DNA of 45,153 nt from assembly GCF_937877005.1 (NCBI RefSeq), contig NZ_CALEFV010000035.1, forward strand, positions 1 to 45,153, in the 5' to 3' direction. Shown piece by piece: positions 1 to 7,478 of the stretch. The first letter of the stretch is position 1. The number at the start of each line of letters is the position of its first letter. The notes beneath the pieces are model-generated. The model worked only from the letters and a program-made list of their open reading frames with translations, searched no databases and had not been told where the DNA came from. The position numbers and the translations under genes are program-made. Source of the DNA: an uncultured Fibrobacter sp. (GTDB lineage: Bacteria > Fibrobacterota > Fibrobacteria > Fibrobacterales > Fibrobacteraceae).

Positions 1-619
1 AATGGCATATAAATCCCTTTATCGGGATATCAAACTCCAAAGTCTGACGAGCCGATTCGCTCACGACCTTCGCCTTGAGCACCTTGGACTTGGGCCTCGC
101 ATAGATTGGCACAACCAGCAGGTTGGAAACGCCGCGAGTTTCACTTGCGGTCGCCTCGCTGTCGCGTACAGTCTTCGAGAAGATAGGAGTCTTGCCCTTG
201 TCGTAAACGGAATAGGTCAATTCACGCACAAAGCCGGGCTTGATCTGCTTGGTCGGTACCTGGAAATAGATAATTCCACCCTTGGGAACCTTGCGCAGAC
301 TGTCTCGAATTTCCTCTTCCGTCGCAAAGTCGGCATCCATCGCCATGCGGACATCCTTCTTGATCTTGTCTACGCTTTCGTAATCAATCGTTATCTGGAA
401 CTTGGCATCTTCGGGAATGGCGCCCGGGCGCACATCGCGAATCTTGGCATTGTTCTGGTAGTATTCCCAGCGGCCATTGTCGTGCAAAATTACAGTCGAA
501 CCGTTCGAAGTCGTCGCAATGATGTCATCGGCAAAAGAATTCGTCGCAGACAGCAGCAAAACAACCGCCAGAAGCCACAAGACGCCAACCGAACCGCACA
601 CCCAAACATTCAATTTCAT
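1..619 (-). CDS. exported hypothetical protein, 3' end outside window
   Basis: Reading the minus strand from an ATG at 619 gives 206 codons without a stop, running off the left edge. A GAGG ribosome-binding sequence lies just upstream, and an upstream ATG at 630 meets a stop at once, so 619 is the start. The first 30 or so residues are a signal peptide (MKLNVWVCG, a long Leu/Val core, then a cut near SFA-DD). The mature part begins with a motif of the type SNGSTVILHDNGRWEY, seen at the N terminus of small periplasmic proteins that recall DUF3157, followed by about 150 residues of mixed alpha/beta composition. No catalytic motif was recognised. The long plus-strand reading frame over the same bases is its antisense shadow. 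It lies downstream of the polysaccharide locus but has its own promoter motif at 641-648. The function is unknown. Confidence 0.8.
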   Translation of the reverse strand, partial: MKLNVWVCGSVGVLWLLAVVLLLSATNSFADDIIATTSNGSTVILHDNGRWEYYQNNAKIRDVRPGAIPEDAKFQITIDYESVDKIKKDVRMAMDADFATEEEIRDSLRKVPKGGIIYFQVPTKQIKPGFVRELTYSVYDKGKTPIFSKTVRDSEATASETRGVSNLLVVPIYARPKSKVLKAKVVSESARQTLEFDIPIKGFICH

Positions 620-640
620 TAAAACCTCATCCGTTTTTTC

Positions 641-648
641 CAAATATA
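641..648 (-). promoter_or_regulatory. TAnnTTTG promoter motif (TATATTTG)
   Basis: The minus strand reads TATATTTG, 21 bases upstream of the ATG at 619. It matches the -7 element TAnnTTTG established for Bacteroidetes primary sigma factors. The same motif recurs before several other genes in this window. Confidence 0.5.
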
Positions 649-791
649 AGCCATAATTGCCGAAAAGAAATCAAAAAAATGAAAATCTTAATAAATATTT
701 TTGAAATTTTTGCCAAATTCTAGAATAGTCTATAAAAATCTATATTTGTATAAATGCGTCGTCACACTAATAGACCATTCCTCCTACTTCT

Positions 792-795
792 AGGC
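792..795. repeat. left target-site duplication AGGC
   Basis: AGGC directly abuts the left terminal inverted repeat (from 796) and is repeated at 1494-1497 directly after the right inverted repeat. Four-base duplications are known for some IS3-family groups such as the IS407 group. Confidence 0.55.
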
Positions 796-819
796 GTAAG
801 CTTCCCATTTTTAGGACTG
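796..819 (+). repeat. IS left terminal inverted repeat
   Basis: It begins GTAAGCTTCCC and ends TTAGGACTG. Its reverse complement matches 1469-1493 with one indel and two mismatches. Confidence 0.75.
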
Positions 820-836
820 GTTTAAAGTATACAAAA

Positions 837-1171
837 TCACCCAGTTCTCATCAACCGATACTCCATTGGAGCGAGGTTGTTTAAGGAGTCGTGTCCTGAA
901 AAATGTAGGCGTCAAGAACAGCCCTTCGGTACGATCCGTTAAATCGTTCGATGTAGCTGTTCTGAGTCGGACACCCGGGCTGCGTGTACAAAATTTTGAT
1001 TCCGTTTCCATCGCACCAATCTTGAAATTCATGCGAAATGAATTCCGGACCGTTATCGCAGCGAATGTTGGTCGGCTTGCCTTTCTCCCAAATGATTTCC
1101 TCCATGAACCGAATCAAGCGGGATGCCGGTATGGAATGCGCAACAGCTTTCGCTTGTTGAAATGAATCGCC
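837..1171 (-). pseudogene. IS3-family transposase OrfB remnant (DDE/rve core, frameshifted)
   Basis: Two separated pieces of an OrfB transposase can be read. The upstream piece (about 1170 to 881) reads through SIPASRLIRFMEEI, then the core DNGPEFIS containing the second catalytic Asp, and IERFNGSYRRAVLDAYIF with the Glu-containing region. It then stops. The downstream piece, in another frame, ends HDSLNNLAPMEYR and stops at 837, the usual OrfB C-terminal ending. The N-terminal half with the HTH region and first Asp is missing, and the stretch between AYIF and HDSL is deleted. The protein is therefore non-functional. The assignment rests on the characteristic DNGPEF and LAPMEYR motifs. Confidence 0.75.
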
Positions 1172-1179
1172 AATTCGCC

Positions 1180-1401
1180 TCAGTCATATTGGCTCATGCA
1201 AGCATGGCCAATACGACGTTCGTCTCTAGAGTTTTTTTCGATGACCTCGCGGAGAATCTCGTTGTCTAGGGCGAGATTGGCGTACATCTTCTTGAGCTTG
1301 GCGTTTTCTTCTTCGAGTTCCTTGAGCTTTTTTAGCTGGCTGGCATCAAGTTCGTTTACGCTTTTGACGATTTCCGATTCGGAATGAGTCAGTTTCTTCA
1401 T
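1180..1401 (-). CDS. IS3-family OrfA (short)
   Basis: This encodes 73 residues starting MKKLTHSESEIVKSVNEL, followed by a leucine-zipper-like coiled coil (LKELEEENAKLKKMYANLAL, then DNEILREVIEKN), the usual C-terminal half of IS3-family OrfA proteins. An AAAGGAA ribosome-binding sequence precedes the ATG at 1401. It appears shorter than typical OrfA (about 85-100 residues), because the N-terminal HTH is abbreviated and the end may be altered by the deletion that removed most of orfB. OrfA normally binds the element's ends and, through a -1 frameshift, fuses to OrfB; that fusion is impossible here. Confidence 0.6.
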   Translation of the reverse strand: MKKLTHSESEIVKSVNELDASQLKKLKELEEENAKLKKMYANLALDNEILREVIEKNSRDERRIGHACMSQYD

Positions 1402-1468
1402 GGCTGTTCCTTTGCTACCAAAGGTAGCATTTTGACGCAGGCAGAATTGCCTTTTGTCTAGTTATGAA

Positions 1469-1493
1469 CAGTCCTAATTATGGGGAAGCTTAC
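1469..1493 (-). repeat. IS right terminal inverted repeat
   Basis: It begins CAGTCCTAA and ends GGGGAAGCTTAC. It pairs with 796-819. Confidence 0.75.
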
Positions 1494-1497
1494 AGGC
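1494..1497. repeat. right target-site duplication AGGC
   Basis: This is the second copy of the 4-bp duplication at 792-795. It lies inside the rmlD-like stub. Confidence 0.55.
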
Positions 1498-1534
1498 CCA
1501 ATTGGCCACCAACACCTGTAACGAAGAATTTCAT
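1494..1534 (-). pseudogene. rmlD-like stub (dTDP-4-dehydrorhamnose reductase N terminus)
   Basis: A strong ribosome-binding sequence (GAAGGAG) precedes an ATG at 1534 that opens MKFFVTGVGGQLG. This is the typical N terminus of dTDP-4-dehydrorhamnose reductases (RmlD/RfbD), including the GxxGxxG-type NADP-binding turn. The frame then runs into the IS3-family element. If the element and one AGGC copy are removed in silico, the frame continues only LEVGGMVY and stops, so the rest of the gene (about 270 codons) is absent from both sides. It is the last gene of the polysaccharide operon, 17 bases after the acyltransferase. Only about 14 residues support the family, so the identification is probable rather than certain. 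Confidence 0.55.
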
Positions 1535-1551
1535 ACGAAAATTACTCCTTC

Positions 1552-2700
1552 TTATTTACTAATACTCTTACATGCTTCTATAAGTTTTCCACATTTCGGG
1601 AAAATCATTTTTGTGACAACATAAGAAAATACAATTGCCATTAAAATGCCTAAAACGCAAGTTGTCCAATAAAATAAATGCGCATTATGCAGATATTTTT
1701 CCAAATGGACCTTTTCAACTATTCTAAACATAACCATATGACATAAATATATTTCCATGGAAAGTCCTCCCAAAAAAGAAGCAACTTTATTATCCAATAG
1801 TTTAAATCCTTTTATAGCAATTCCACCGGACATCGCATAAATTACCCAAAAAACAAAAATAACACCCACCCAAAGAATACTTTCTCCAAAGGGTTCTGGA
1901 CAATAAGGAGTAAAATATACGCCAGTAACCACAAATGACGCTATCAACAAAACTATACGAGAAAGTATGTTTTCAAGCAATTTTGTGATATACTGGCGAT
2001 ACAAATAAAGCAATCCACCGACTACAAAGAAGGGAAAACTAAAAATTATATTATGTCGAAAATTACTAATCTGGCTTGCCGTACAAAATTCACTTGTTAA
2101 AAAATAACGGACCAGAATAACATGAAATAAAATTGACACTACAAATGCAAACCACGCTCTTCTTTTATTCTGTAGTAAATATGCGAACCAAGGAAAAATC
2201 ATATAAAATAAAAACACCACCCCCAAAAACCAGCCTACCCCGATTACAGAAATATCTGGATTAGGCAGCAAATTGAAAGCAAGAGTAAGATCAGCAAAAG
2301 CCTGGTAGAGCTCACTAAGAGAAGGTTTCATTATAAAATCTATACAGACCAGCAAAGCAAAAAAAGGCCAAATACGAGCATAGCGTTTAGAATAAAATTT
2401 CTCCGTATCAAATTTTGAGTAGAGATTGGTTTGTTCTTCTTTCTCTATTCTAGTCATCGTAAACTTATCAAAATAGCCACAGCACATGGAAAATGCAGAC
2501 ACCGTAAAGAACATATATACGAACATTGTAAAAAACGGTATTATATTCCCATACAATATAGGAGCAGCATTTTTTAAAACATTAACCGTACTTGAATTAG
2601 TGTTGGCAAAATAATGCATCAATAAAATGCCTATGGCAGCATACCCTCGAAGGCCATTAAATGAGTCATATCGTTTTGATTTAGGGCGGGAAAATTGCAT
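1552..2700 (-). CDS. acyltransferase 3 family (OafA-like) membrane protein
   Basis: This is a probable O-acetyl (or acyl) transferase that decorates the polysaccharide repeat unit at the inner membrane. The 382-residue protein opens with SFNGLRGYAAIGILLMHYF, the acyltransferase-3 signature with the catalytic His in the first helix (R-G-Y-A...H), and has about ten hydrophobic segments. A basic motif SKRYARIWPFF around residue 105 corresponds to the second conserved region (R/K-R-x-x-R-I-x-P). The start at 2700 has a good AAGGAG sequence. It is AT-rich like its neighbours and lies between the CotH lipoprotein gene and the rmlD-like stub in one transcription unit. The acceptor sugar cannot be told from sequence. 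Confidence 0.85.
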   Translation of the reverse strand: MQFSRPKSKRYDSFNGLRGYAAIGILLMHYFANTNSSTVNVLKNAAPILYGNIIPFFTMFVYMFFTVSAFSMCCGYFDKFTMTRIEKEEQTNLYSKFDTEKFYSKRYARIWPFFALLVCIDFIMKPSLSELYQAFADLTLAFNLLPNPDISVIGVGWFLGVVFLFYMIFPWFAYLLQNKRRAWFAFVVSILFHVILVRYFLTSEFCTASQISNFRHNIIFSFPFFVVGGLLYLYRQYITKLLENILSRIVLLIASFVVTGVYFTPYCPEPFGESILWVGVIFVFWVIYAMSGGIAIKGFKLLDNKVASFLGGLSMEIYLCHMVMFRIVEKVHLEKYLHNAHLFYWTTCVLGILMAIVFSYVVTKMIFPKCGKLIEACKSISK

Positions 2701-2709
2701 TTTTACTCC

Positions 2710-3981
2710 TTAAAAAAGGCGAAATAAAATATCAAGTTCATCGCAACGGCTAACCAATGCGGTTTTCAACATTTCAATAGCCACATTATAATCAACGTCT
2801 TCATCGCCAATAAGATCATAATTGAATGTTCTTGGCCATAAAAGACGATTCATTCTATTAGATTCTTCAAGATACACCGCCAGCGAATCAATATAAGGGA
2901 TAACAAGTAACAAGGAATCTTTGTTTTTTTCCCAAACTTTTCTTACCTCTTTTTTAAAAGCACTATCTTTTTTTAAATCCTTATACAAGAAACCATACAC
3001 ATTTCGCAAGCCTTTCTTTTTTATATTGAATGTAGCATAATCATAATCCCAGACAGGGCCTGCCTTCAATTTTTCTTTACTATTTTTATAAGCAAAAAAG
3101 CTCTTCGGCGTTTGAATTTCAGAATTCTGTGTAACTTCATTTATAATAAAATACGTAGCAAAAGATTCCATATCAATATATTCATTCAATCGTTCAAACT
3201 CATATGACTGATGAACAATCCGGACAATTTCATTTATGTAATTGAAAATATAATTGAACAGACTATCCTCAGGCTCCTTCGGATATTTCAAATTTACCGG
3301 ATAATCTCCCACAATTGTTTTAAACTTGTAGTTTGCATCAAAATGCGTGTCAAATTCAAGCAAAAAAGATTCCTCGTTCAATGCCAACCGATTTCTTTTT
3401 ACTTCAATTTTTTCACAAAAAAAATAATTTCCAATAAAAGTCCCGTTAAGGAAAACATCAACAAATCTACCTTGTGGCGTCCACTCTTGGCCCATTTTTC
3501 TTGCTATTTCAAACGCAACCGCATTCCTAATCAATGTTCGATCTCTGTAATTTGCAAGCAACACCCATTTTTTTGATTCTGGCATCCCAAGGATAGACTG
3601 TTTTTTTTTGAATTCTATTGCATATGGTTTTTTGGGATACCCCCAAGTATTATTCCCCCTCCCCCTTATAGTCAAATTCATCACATCACTCTCAGGGGCA
3701 TTTCGTCCCCATACTTGCAATTGCGCCGGAACATCAGTCTCTCTATCTTTTATTTTGCGAAAGTTATTCGTTTTAATTACAATTCTTGGTATCCCAGCAT
3801 AAGGATATTCGGAGTCATCTAACGGAAGATAATCTTGTTGCATTTCAGAAGTATCTAGAACGCAATACATGCCGCTATCAGATGCGTCAGCAGAATCCAC
3901 CATTTCCGCATACTCACTATTGCTGCACGCAACAATGATTAAAACAAAAAAGAATATAGCGAAAAGATAGTTCCTACTCAT
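2710..3981 (-). CDS. CotH-kinase family lipoprotein
   Basis: This is a 423-residue lipoprotein: signal sequence with lipobox IVAC (Cys near residue 19), then a CotH domain. The domain is recognised from LTIRGRGNNTWGYPKKPYAI, KKWVLLANYRDRTLIRNAVA, FVDVFLNGTFIGNYFFCEKI and the later GPVWDYDYA. Spore-coat CotH proteins are atypical protein kinases. The Gly-rich start, the Lys in PKKPYAIEFKK and the D-Y-D motif are consistent with an active fold, but no individual catalytic residue is proven here. The lipid anchor would place it in the periplasm or at the outer membrane. Its place inside a polysaccharide locus, 9 bases after a pyruvyltransferase-like gene, suggests a role in glycan attachment, modification or surface display. 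That is inference; the substrate is unknown. Confidence 0.82.
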   Translation of the reverse strand: MSRNYLFAIFFFVLIIVACSNSEYAEMVDSADASDSGMYCVLDTSEMQQDYLPLDDSEYPYAGIPRIVIKTNNFRKIKDRETDVPAQLQVWGRNAPESDVMNLTIRGRGNNTWGYPKKPYAIEFKKKQSILGMPESKKWVLLANYRDRTLIRNAVAFEIARKMGQEWTPQGRFVDVFLNGTFIGNYFFCEKIEVKRNRLALNEESFLLEFDTHFDANYKFKTIVGDYPVNLKYPKEPEDSLFNYIFNYINEIVRIVHQSYEFERLNEYIDMESFATYFIINEVTQNSEIQTPKSFFAYKNSKEKLKAGPVWDYDYATFNIKKKGLRNVYGFLYKDLKKDSAFKKEVRKVWEKNKDSLLLVIPYIDSLAVYLEESNRMNRLLWPRTFNYDLIGDEDVDYNVAIEMLKTALVSRCDELDILFRLF

Positions 3982-3990
3982 TTTATTTGG

Positions 3991-5157
3991 CTAAATGTTT
4001 AGCGATTGCTTTAGTAGACTTAACGATTTTTCCCTTTCTCGATTCAAGACCTCGTTTGTTTCTAAATAATCGATTTTTGTGATCATTTGAGGCAAGTTGC
4101 CTTTTTCCCAAAATACCCTATCCTGAAGATTACACAAGCTAATCAAAGTCAACATGCGACTATTTTCTTCGTCAGAATTATCTAAGTAAAGATAAAAATC
4201 CTTATTAAAGTTTATCGAGAAAAGCATTGCATGATAACTATTGGTAATGACACACTTTGCTTTTTTTATCAACCCCAAAAAACCTTCTGGCGACACAGCG
4301 TAAAATTCCTCTGCCCCAGGATATTTTTTTATTGATGGGGGACAAAAATATCTTTTCAAAACAATCATCTTGCAATTATTTCTTTTGGCAAACTTATATG
4401 CTTGATTATATATTTTATATGAAAAGTTCAACGAGTAAACCAATATATAATCACCATCCACTATATTTTTTTCTCCCAAAAACTGTTCATATTCATTTGA
4501 TGGCAATAACAACGTCGGATCCAAAACAAACTCTGCATCTTTTCGCCCCAGCCGACAACACAATTCTAGTCCCTCTTTTTCTCGAATTAACAATGTCGAA
4601 AAATTATTGAGTCTTCGCTTGTAGTCTTCAAACATCTTTGGAGGAATCGAAGTCATCCCAAAACTTGCAGCATAAGACAGTCCCTTTTTCTTAAAATAAT
4701 CTAACATATAAACATCTTGATGTCCAACCTTTATTCCATTCCAAACCTGGTCACTACCAACAATTATTTCATCATAATCATTCAAAGCGCCTTTACGAAT
4801 ATCATCAAAAGTCAGTTTTTGTTTTGCATAAGGTATTTTTGAATTGAAATTGAAAAAAGCCAAATCCCTTTTTTCTAAATCCCCAGAATGATCTTCCTTT
4901 TTTATTTTCCTCCTCTCCATTACCCAACGAAATATATTATACATATATCCGACGAAACGTATTCCATACGCACGAAAACTTCTATACGCAATATTTTTTA
5001 TACCAAGAGCACGATGTGACCACTCTGTGTCAAGGTCAACAACCTCTACTGAAACATTATCACCAAGAATTTGCTTTAGCACGCGACACAGCGCATAAGA
5101 TTGAAGTCTTGTGCCATAATTTTGAAGAACCAATGTCAAAATTCCATATTTTTTCAT
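3991..5157 (-). CDS. polysaccharide pyruvyl transferase family protein
   Basis: This is a 388-residue WcaK/CsaB-type protein. The N terminus MKKYGILTLVLQNYGTRLQS is the first Rossmann strand of this family. The middle shows DEIIVGSDQVWN, and the C-terminal half DPTLLLP and ITNSYHAMLFSINF, with the conserved His of the S-x-H-A motif. Such enzymes move pyruvate from PEP onto a sugar as a ketal, though many homologues in glycan loci are probably other transferases. The frame stays open to 5283, but that part overlaps the upstream gene; the family start is the ATG at 5157, two bases after the upstream stop, so translation is likely coupled. The pairing with an FrhB-like Fe-S protein is common in glycan loci. 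Confidence 0.85.
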   Translation of the reverse strand: MKKYGILTLVLQNYGTRLQSYALCRVLKQILGDNVSVEVVDLDTEWSHRALGIKNIAYRSFRAYGIRFVGYMYNIFRWVMERRKIKKEDHSGDLEKRDLAFFNFNSKIPYAKQKLTFDDIRKGALNDYDEIIVGSDQVWNGIKVGHQDVYMLDYFKKKGLSYAASFGMTSIPPKMFEDYKRRLNNFSTLLIREKEGLELCCRLGRKDAEFVLDPTLLLPSNEYEQFLGEKNIVDGDYILVYSLNFSYKIYNQAYKFAKRNNCKMIVLKRYFCPPSIKKYPGAEEFYAVSPEGFLGLIKKAKCVITNSYHAMLFSINFNKDFYLYLDNSDEENSRMLTLISLCNLQDRVFWEKGNLPQMITKIDYLETNEVLNREREKSLSLLKQSLNI

Positions 5158-5159
5158 TT

Positions 5160-6377
5160 TTACCCCATTTTCATAAATTTGCGAAGCATCTTTTCGCCAC
5201 ATATTAACATCAGCAAATTTTTTATTTTTCTTTTCCTTGTTAAAGGAAAAAATTTCTGTTGTGTCGCATGCCAACCATGACATTCCAAATAGTTCTTCGC
5301 GACAGCATCATCAGCATTTTTTTTACTTGAATAGAGCCCTCCATTTGTAGAAAATTCATTCCACGATCTTTCAAGAGTTTCAATTTTGCCAACACACCGT
5401 TCTAACAAAAGACGCCCTTTTTCAGTATTAACAACAACAGCGGATATACCCCTTGTATAGTTCTTTTCAACTTCTTTGGGCAAGGGAATCTTATTGCCGA
5501 TACGCCAAAAATCACCAAGTGTAATATCAGAACTATATCCCAAACTGTCTACTTTGAATTTACACTTATAACAGGAATCTCTCAAAAAAAACTCATTAAA
5601 AAACGCATTATAATACTCGTTTCGATCCAATATGCGACGAACATTCTTCCCGTTTTCAAGAGTCATATTCAAAGACAAACCGCATCTCCACCCCTTATCC
5701 TTGTGTCTAAAATTGCAATCAACAACTCTTGACGCAAATTCCTGCTCAATTTCATCCAAATAAGATCTAAACATAGCCGGAGAAGGAACTCCCTGACACA
5801 AGACATCGACAAGATACAGATTGTCAAAATCCTTACCTATAAAACTTCTTAACCCAGCAATTTGGCAATGTACACCACAGTATAAAACAGCTCTTCCCGT
5901 CTTTAGATACTGCAAAACCTGGTTAAATGTTTCTCCGACATCACTTTGGACATATTTAGACCTACGAATAGATTCTAAATCTTCAAGGCGTTCAACAGCC
6001 TTGTGTTTCAAAACCATATTAGAATCCCAAGCCGCACCAAAAACAACGCCCCCTTTTAGGAGAACTTGTTCCGCCAGCGCCGAAAAAACGCCCCCAGAGG
6101 AGCTCTTCATTCGCACATCAACAGATTTGTTCCAAGCAGCTAAACAAGTCTGCGTATTTTTATGGCATACTCCCTTCTGTCCCTTCAGATTCAAAACAGG
6201 ACATACATTCATACATAATCCGCATGCCTTACAGACGCCCTTATTTATATCAGGATATAAAAAACCACCTATTTTTTTCGTCGAAATCGCTCCAACCTTG
6301 CAAATCTGCCTACAGGCCATGCATCCGGTACATAACGATTGATCGCAAAGATGTATTTCTTCAGGGGATAAAGCCAT
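5160..6377 (-). CDS. Fe-S protein of coenzyme F420 hydrogenase/dehydrogenase beta-subunit family (FrhB-like)
   Basis: The protein has about 405 residues. The N terminus carries two 4Fe-4S ferredoxin motifs (CTGCMACRQIC and CKACGLCMNVC), followed by SSSGGVFSALAEQVLLKGG and CGVHCQIAGLRS, diagnostic of the FrhB N- and C-terminal domains. Further Cys pairs (CYKCKF) and the SDITLGDFW motif lie near residue 290. In methanogens the family binds FAD and F420. Here, as in many bacterial capsule loci, it is thought to serve glycan redox or pyruvylation chemistry, and there is no sign of F420 synthesis. I chose the ATG at 6377 because AGGTG lies just before it; a GTG at 6383 is an alternative. It is followed by the pyruvyltransferase gene after a 2-base gap. 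Confidence 0.85.
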   Translation of the reverse strand: MALSPEEIHLCDQSLCTGCMACRQICKVGAISTKKIGGFLYPDINKGVCKACGLCMNVCPVLNLKGQKGVCHKNTQTCLAAWNKSVDVRMKSSSGGVFSALAEQVLLKGGVVFGAAWDSNMVLKHKAVERLEDLESIRRSKYVQSDVGETFNQVLQYLKTGRAVLYCGVHCQIAGLRSFIGKDFDNLYLVDVLCQGVPSPAMFRSYLDEIEQEFASRVVDCNFRHKDKGWRCGLSLNMTLENGKNVRRILDRNEYYNAFFNEFFLRDSCYKCKFKVDSLGYSSDITLGDFWRIGNKIPLPKEVEKNYTRGISAVVVNTEKGRLLLERCVGKIETLERSWNEFSTNGGLYSSKKNADDAVAKNYLECHGWHATQQKFFPLTRKRKIKNLLMLICGEKMLRKFMKMG

Positions 6378-6390
6378 ATTCACCTACGAC

Positions 6391-7464
6391 TTAAATAAAG
6401 CCCTTGTTCTTCAAATCACTAAATGCGGCAATAAGTTTATCATAATCTTCCGTAGTCAGAGCCCCGATATGACCCACGCGAAAAACAGAATCTTTCATGT
6501 CACCGCCGTTGGGGCAAATCCACATACCATATTCATCCTTAATTTTGAGGAAGATATCGTAGGCAGATGCCGTGGTCGGGTGGAGCGGAGTCACCGCGTT
6601 CGAAAGCGATTCGGAAACGACTTCGAAGGGAAGTCCCTTGATGCGCTCGCGGAAGTAGTTGGCGAGCGCCGCCGTGCGAGTAATTTCCGCCTCTACGCCA
6701 CCGTTCGCGTCAATTTCCTTGAGGCGCGCATTGATTTGGCGAAGAATGCCCACTGCAGGGGTCCACGGAGTCTGCCCACGCTCAGCATTCTTCAAGGCGA
6801 GTTTCAGATCTAGGTACTGGCACTTGCACTTGACTTTTTCGATACGGGTGAGCGCCTTGGGAGAAAGCACCATCACCGAAATGCCCGGCGGGCAGGCGAG
6901 CGCCTTCTGGGAGCCCGTAATCATCACATCGGCACCGAGAGCCGCCATGTCAAAGGGGTCGGCCAGAAAGGTACTGATGCTGTCAACGATTAGGAACAAG
7001 TTGTTACGCTTGCAAAAATCGCTGATGAGTTGCATGTCGTAATGCACGCCGGTAGAGGTCTCGTGCTTGTTCACGATAAAGGTGGTGTAGCCCTTACCTT
7101 CGTAATCTTTCAGGTGCTCAGCCTTGAGCGCCTTGCCCGGCTGAAGCTTGATTTCGGCGAAGGGGATCTCATGCAGTTCGCAGAGTTCCACGAAACGGTG
7201 ACCGAAGCTTCCACCATTCACGATAATCGCCTTGTCGGCGGGGGTCAGGGTATTCATGATGGCGGTTTCCATGCCTGCCGAACCCGAGCCCGTAATGAAG
7301 ACGACCCTGGAGTCGTCGGAGGCCTTTGCGAACTTCTTGACCAGACGTTCGTTCTCAAGCATCAGCTCAGAAAACTCTGCCGTGCGGAAATAAGGAACCT
7401 GTTCTGCGCCAATCGCGCGCACAGCGTCACTGGATTGTACCGGACCTACAGTAAAGTTGATCAT
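6391..7464 (-). CDS. class V aminotransferase (2-aminoethylphosphonate/serine-type)
   Basis: This is a 357-residue PLP enzyme of fold type I, class V. Key marks are TVGPVQ at the N terminus, TGSGSAGMETAI (cofactor phosphate loop), VDSISTF with the Asp (about 161) that contacts the pyridine nitrogen, and ITGSQKALACPPG with Lys about 187 forming the Schiff base. It is closest in style to 2-aminoethylphosphonate-pyruvate and alanine-glyoxylate transaminases. A GAGGG sequence supports the ATG at 7464. It lies next to a cytidylyltransferase fusion and LicD, which suggests it aminates a small phosphorylated (or phosphonate) compound that is then CDP-activated; no PEP mutase is in the window. The gene is visibly more GC-rich than both flanks, with codon use like the chromosomal backbone. 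Confidence 0.85.
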   Translation of the reverse strand: MINFTVGPVQSSDAVRAIGAEQVPYFRTAEFSELMLENERLVKKFAKASDDSRVVFITGSGSAGMETAIMNTLTPADKAIIVNGGSFGHRFVELCELHEIPFAEIKLQPGKALKAEHLKDYEGKGYTTFIVNKHETSTGVHYDMQLISDFCKRNNLFLIVDSISTFLADPFDMAALGADVMITGSQKALACPPGISVMVLSPKALTRIEKVKCKCQYLDLKLALKNAERGQTPWTPAVGILRQINARLKEIDANGGVEAEITRTAALANYFRERIKGLPFEVVSESLSNAVTPLHPTTASAYDIFLKIKDEYGMWICPNGGDMKDSVFRVGHIGALTTEDYDKLIAAFSDLKNKGFI

Positions 7465-7478
7465 AGATTTACCCTCAG

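Larger units (their letters stand above)
796..1493 (-). mobile_element. internally deleted IS3-family insertion sequence
   Basis: A 698-bp element is bounded by imperfect inverted repeats of 24 and 25 bases (796-819 and 1469-1493; outer part GTAAGCTTCCC / GGGGAAGCTTAC, inner part CAGTCCTAA). A 4-bp direct duplication AGGC flanks it. Inside, on the minus strand, are an orfA with a C-terminal coiled coil, and an orfB that keeps only part of the integrase core plus its last residues. Full IS3-family elements are roughly twice this length, so most of orfB has been lost and the copy cannot transpose on its own. The intact ends mean it could still be mobilised if a related full-length copy exists elsewhere. 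Confidence 0.8.

Noticed and set aside
2..622. 206-residue plus-strand frame at the left edge
   Set aside because: The minus strand reads an exported protein with signal peptide, ribosome-binding site and promoter motif over the same bases.
811..1032. 73-residue minus-strand frame at the IS left end
   Set aside because: It crosses the deletion joint in a frame that does not match transposase; the real OrfB pieces are read in the other two frames.
5160..6377. true F420-reducing hydrogenase subunit
   Set aside because: There are no hydrogenase or F420-synthesis genes, and the setting is a glycan locus with a pyruvyltransferase partner; only the domain family name applies.
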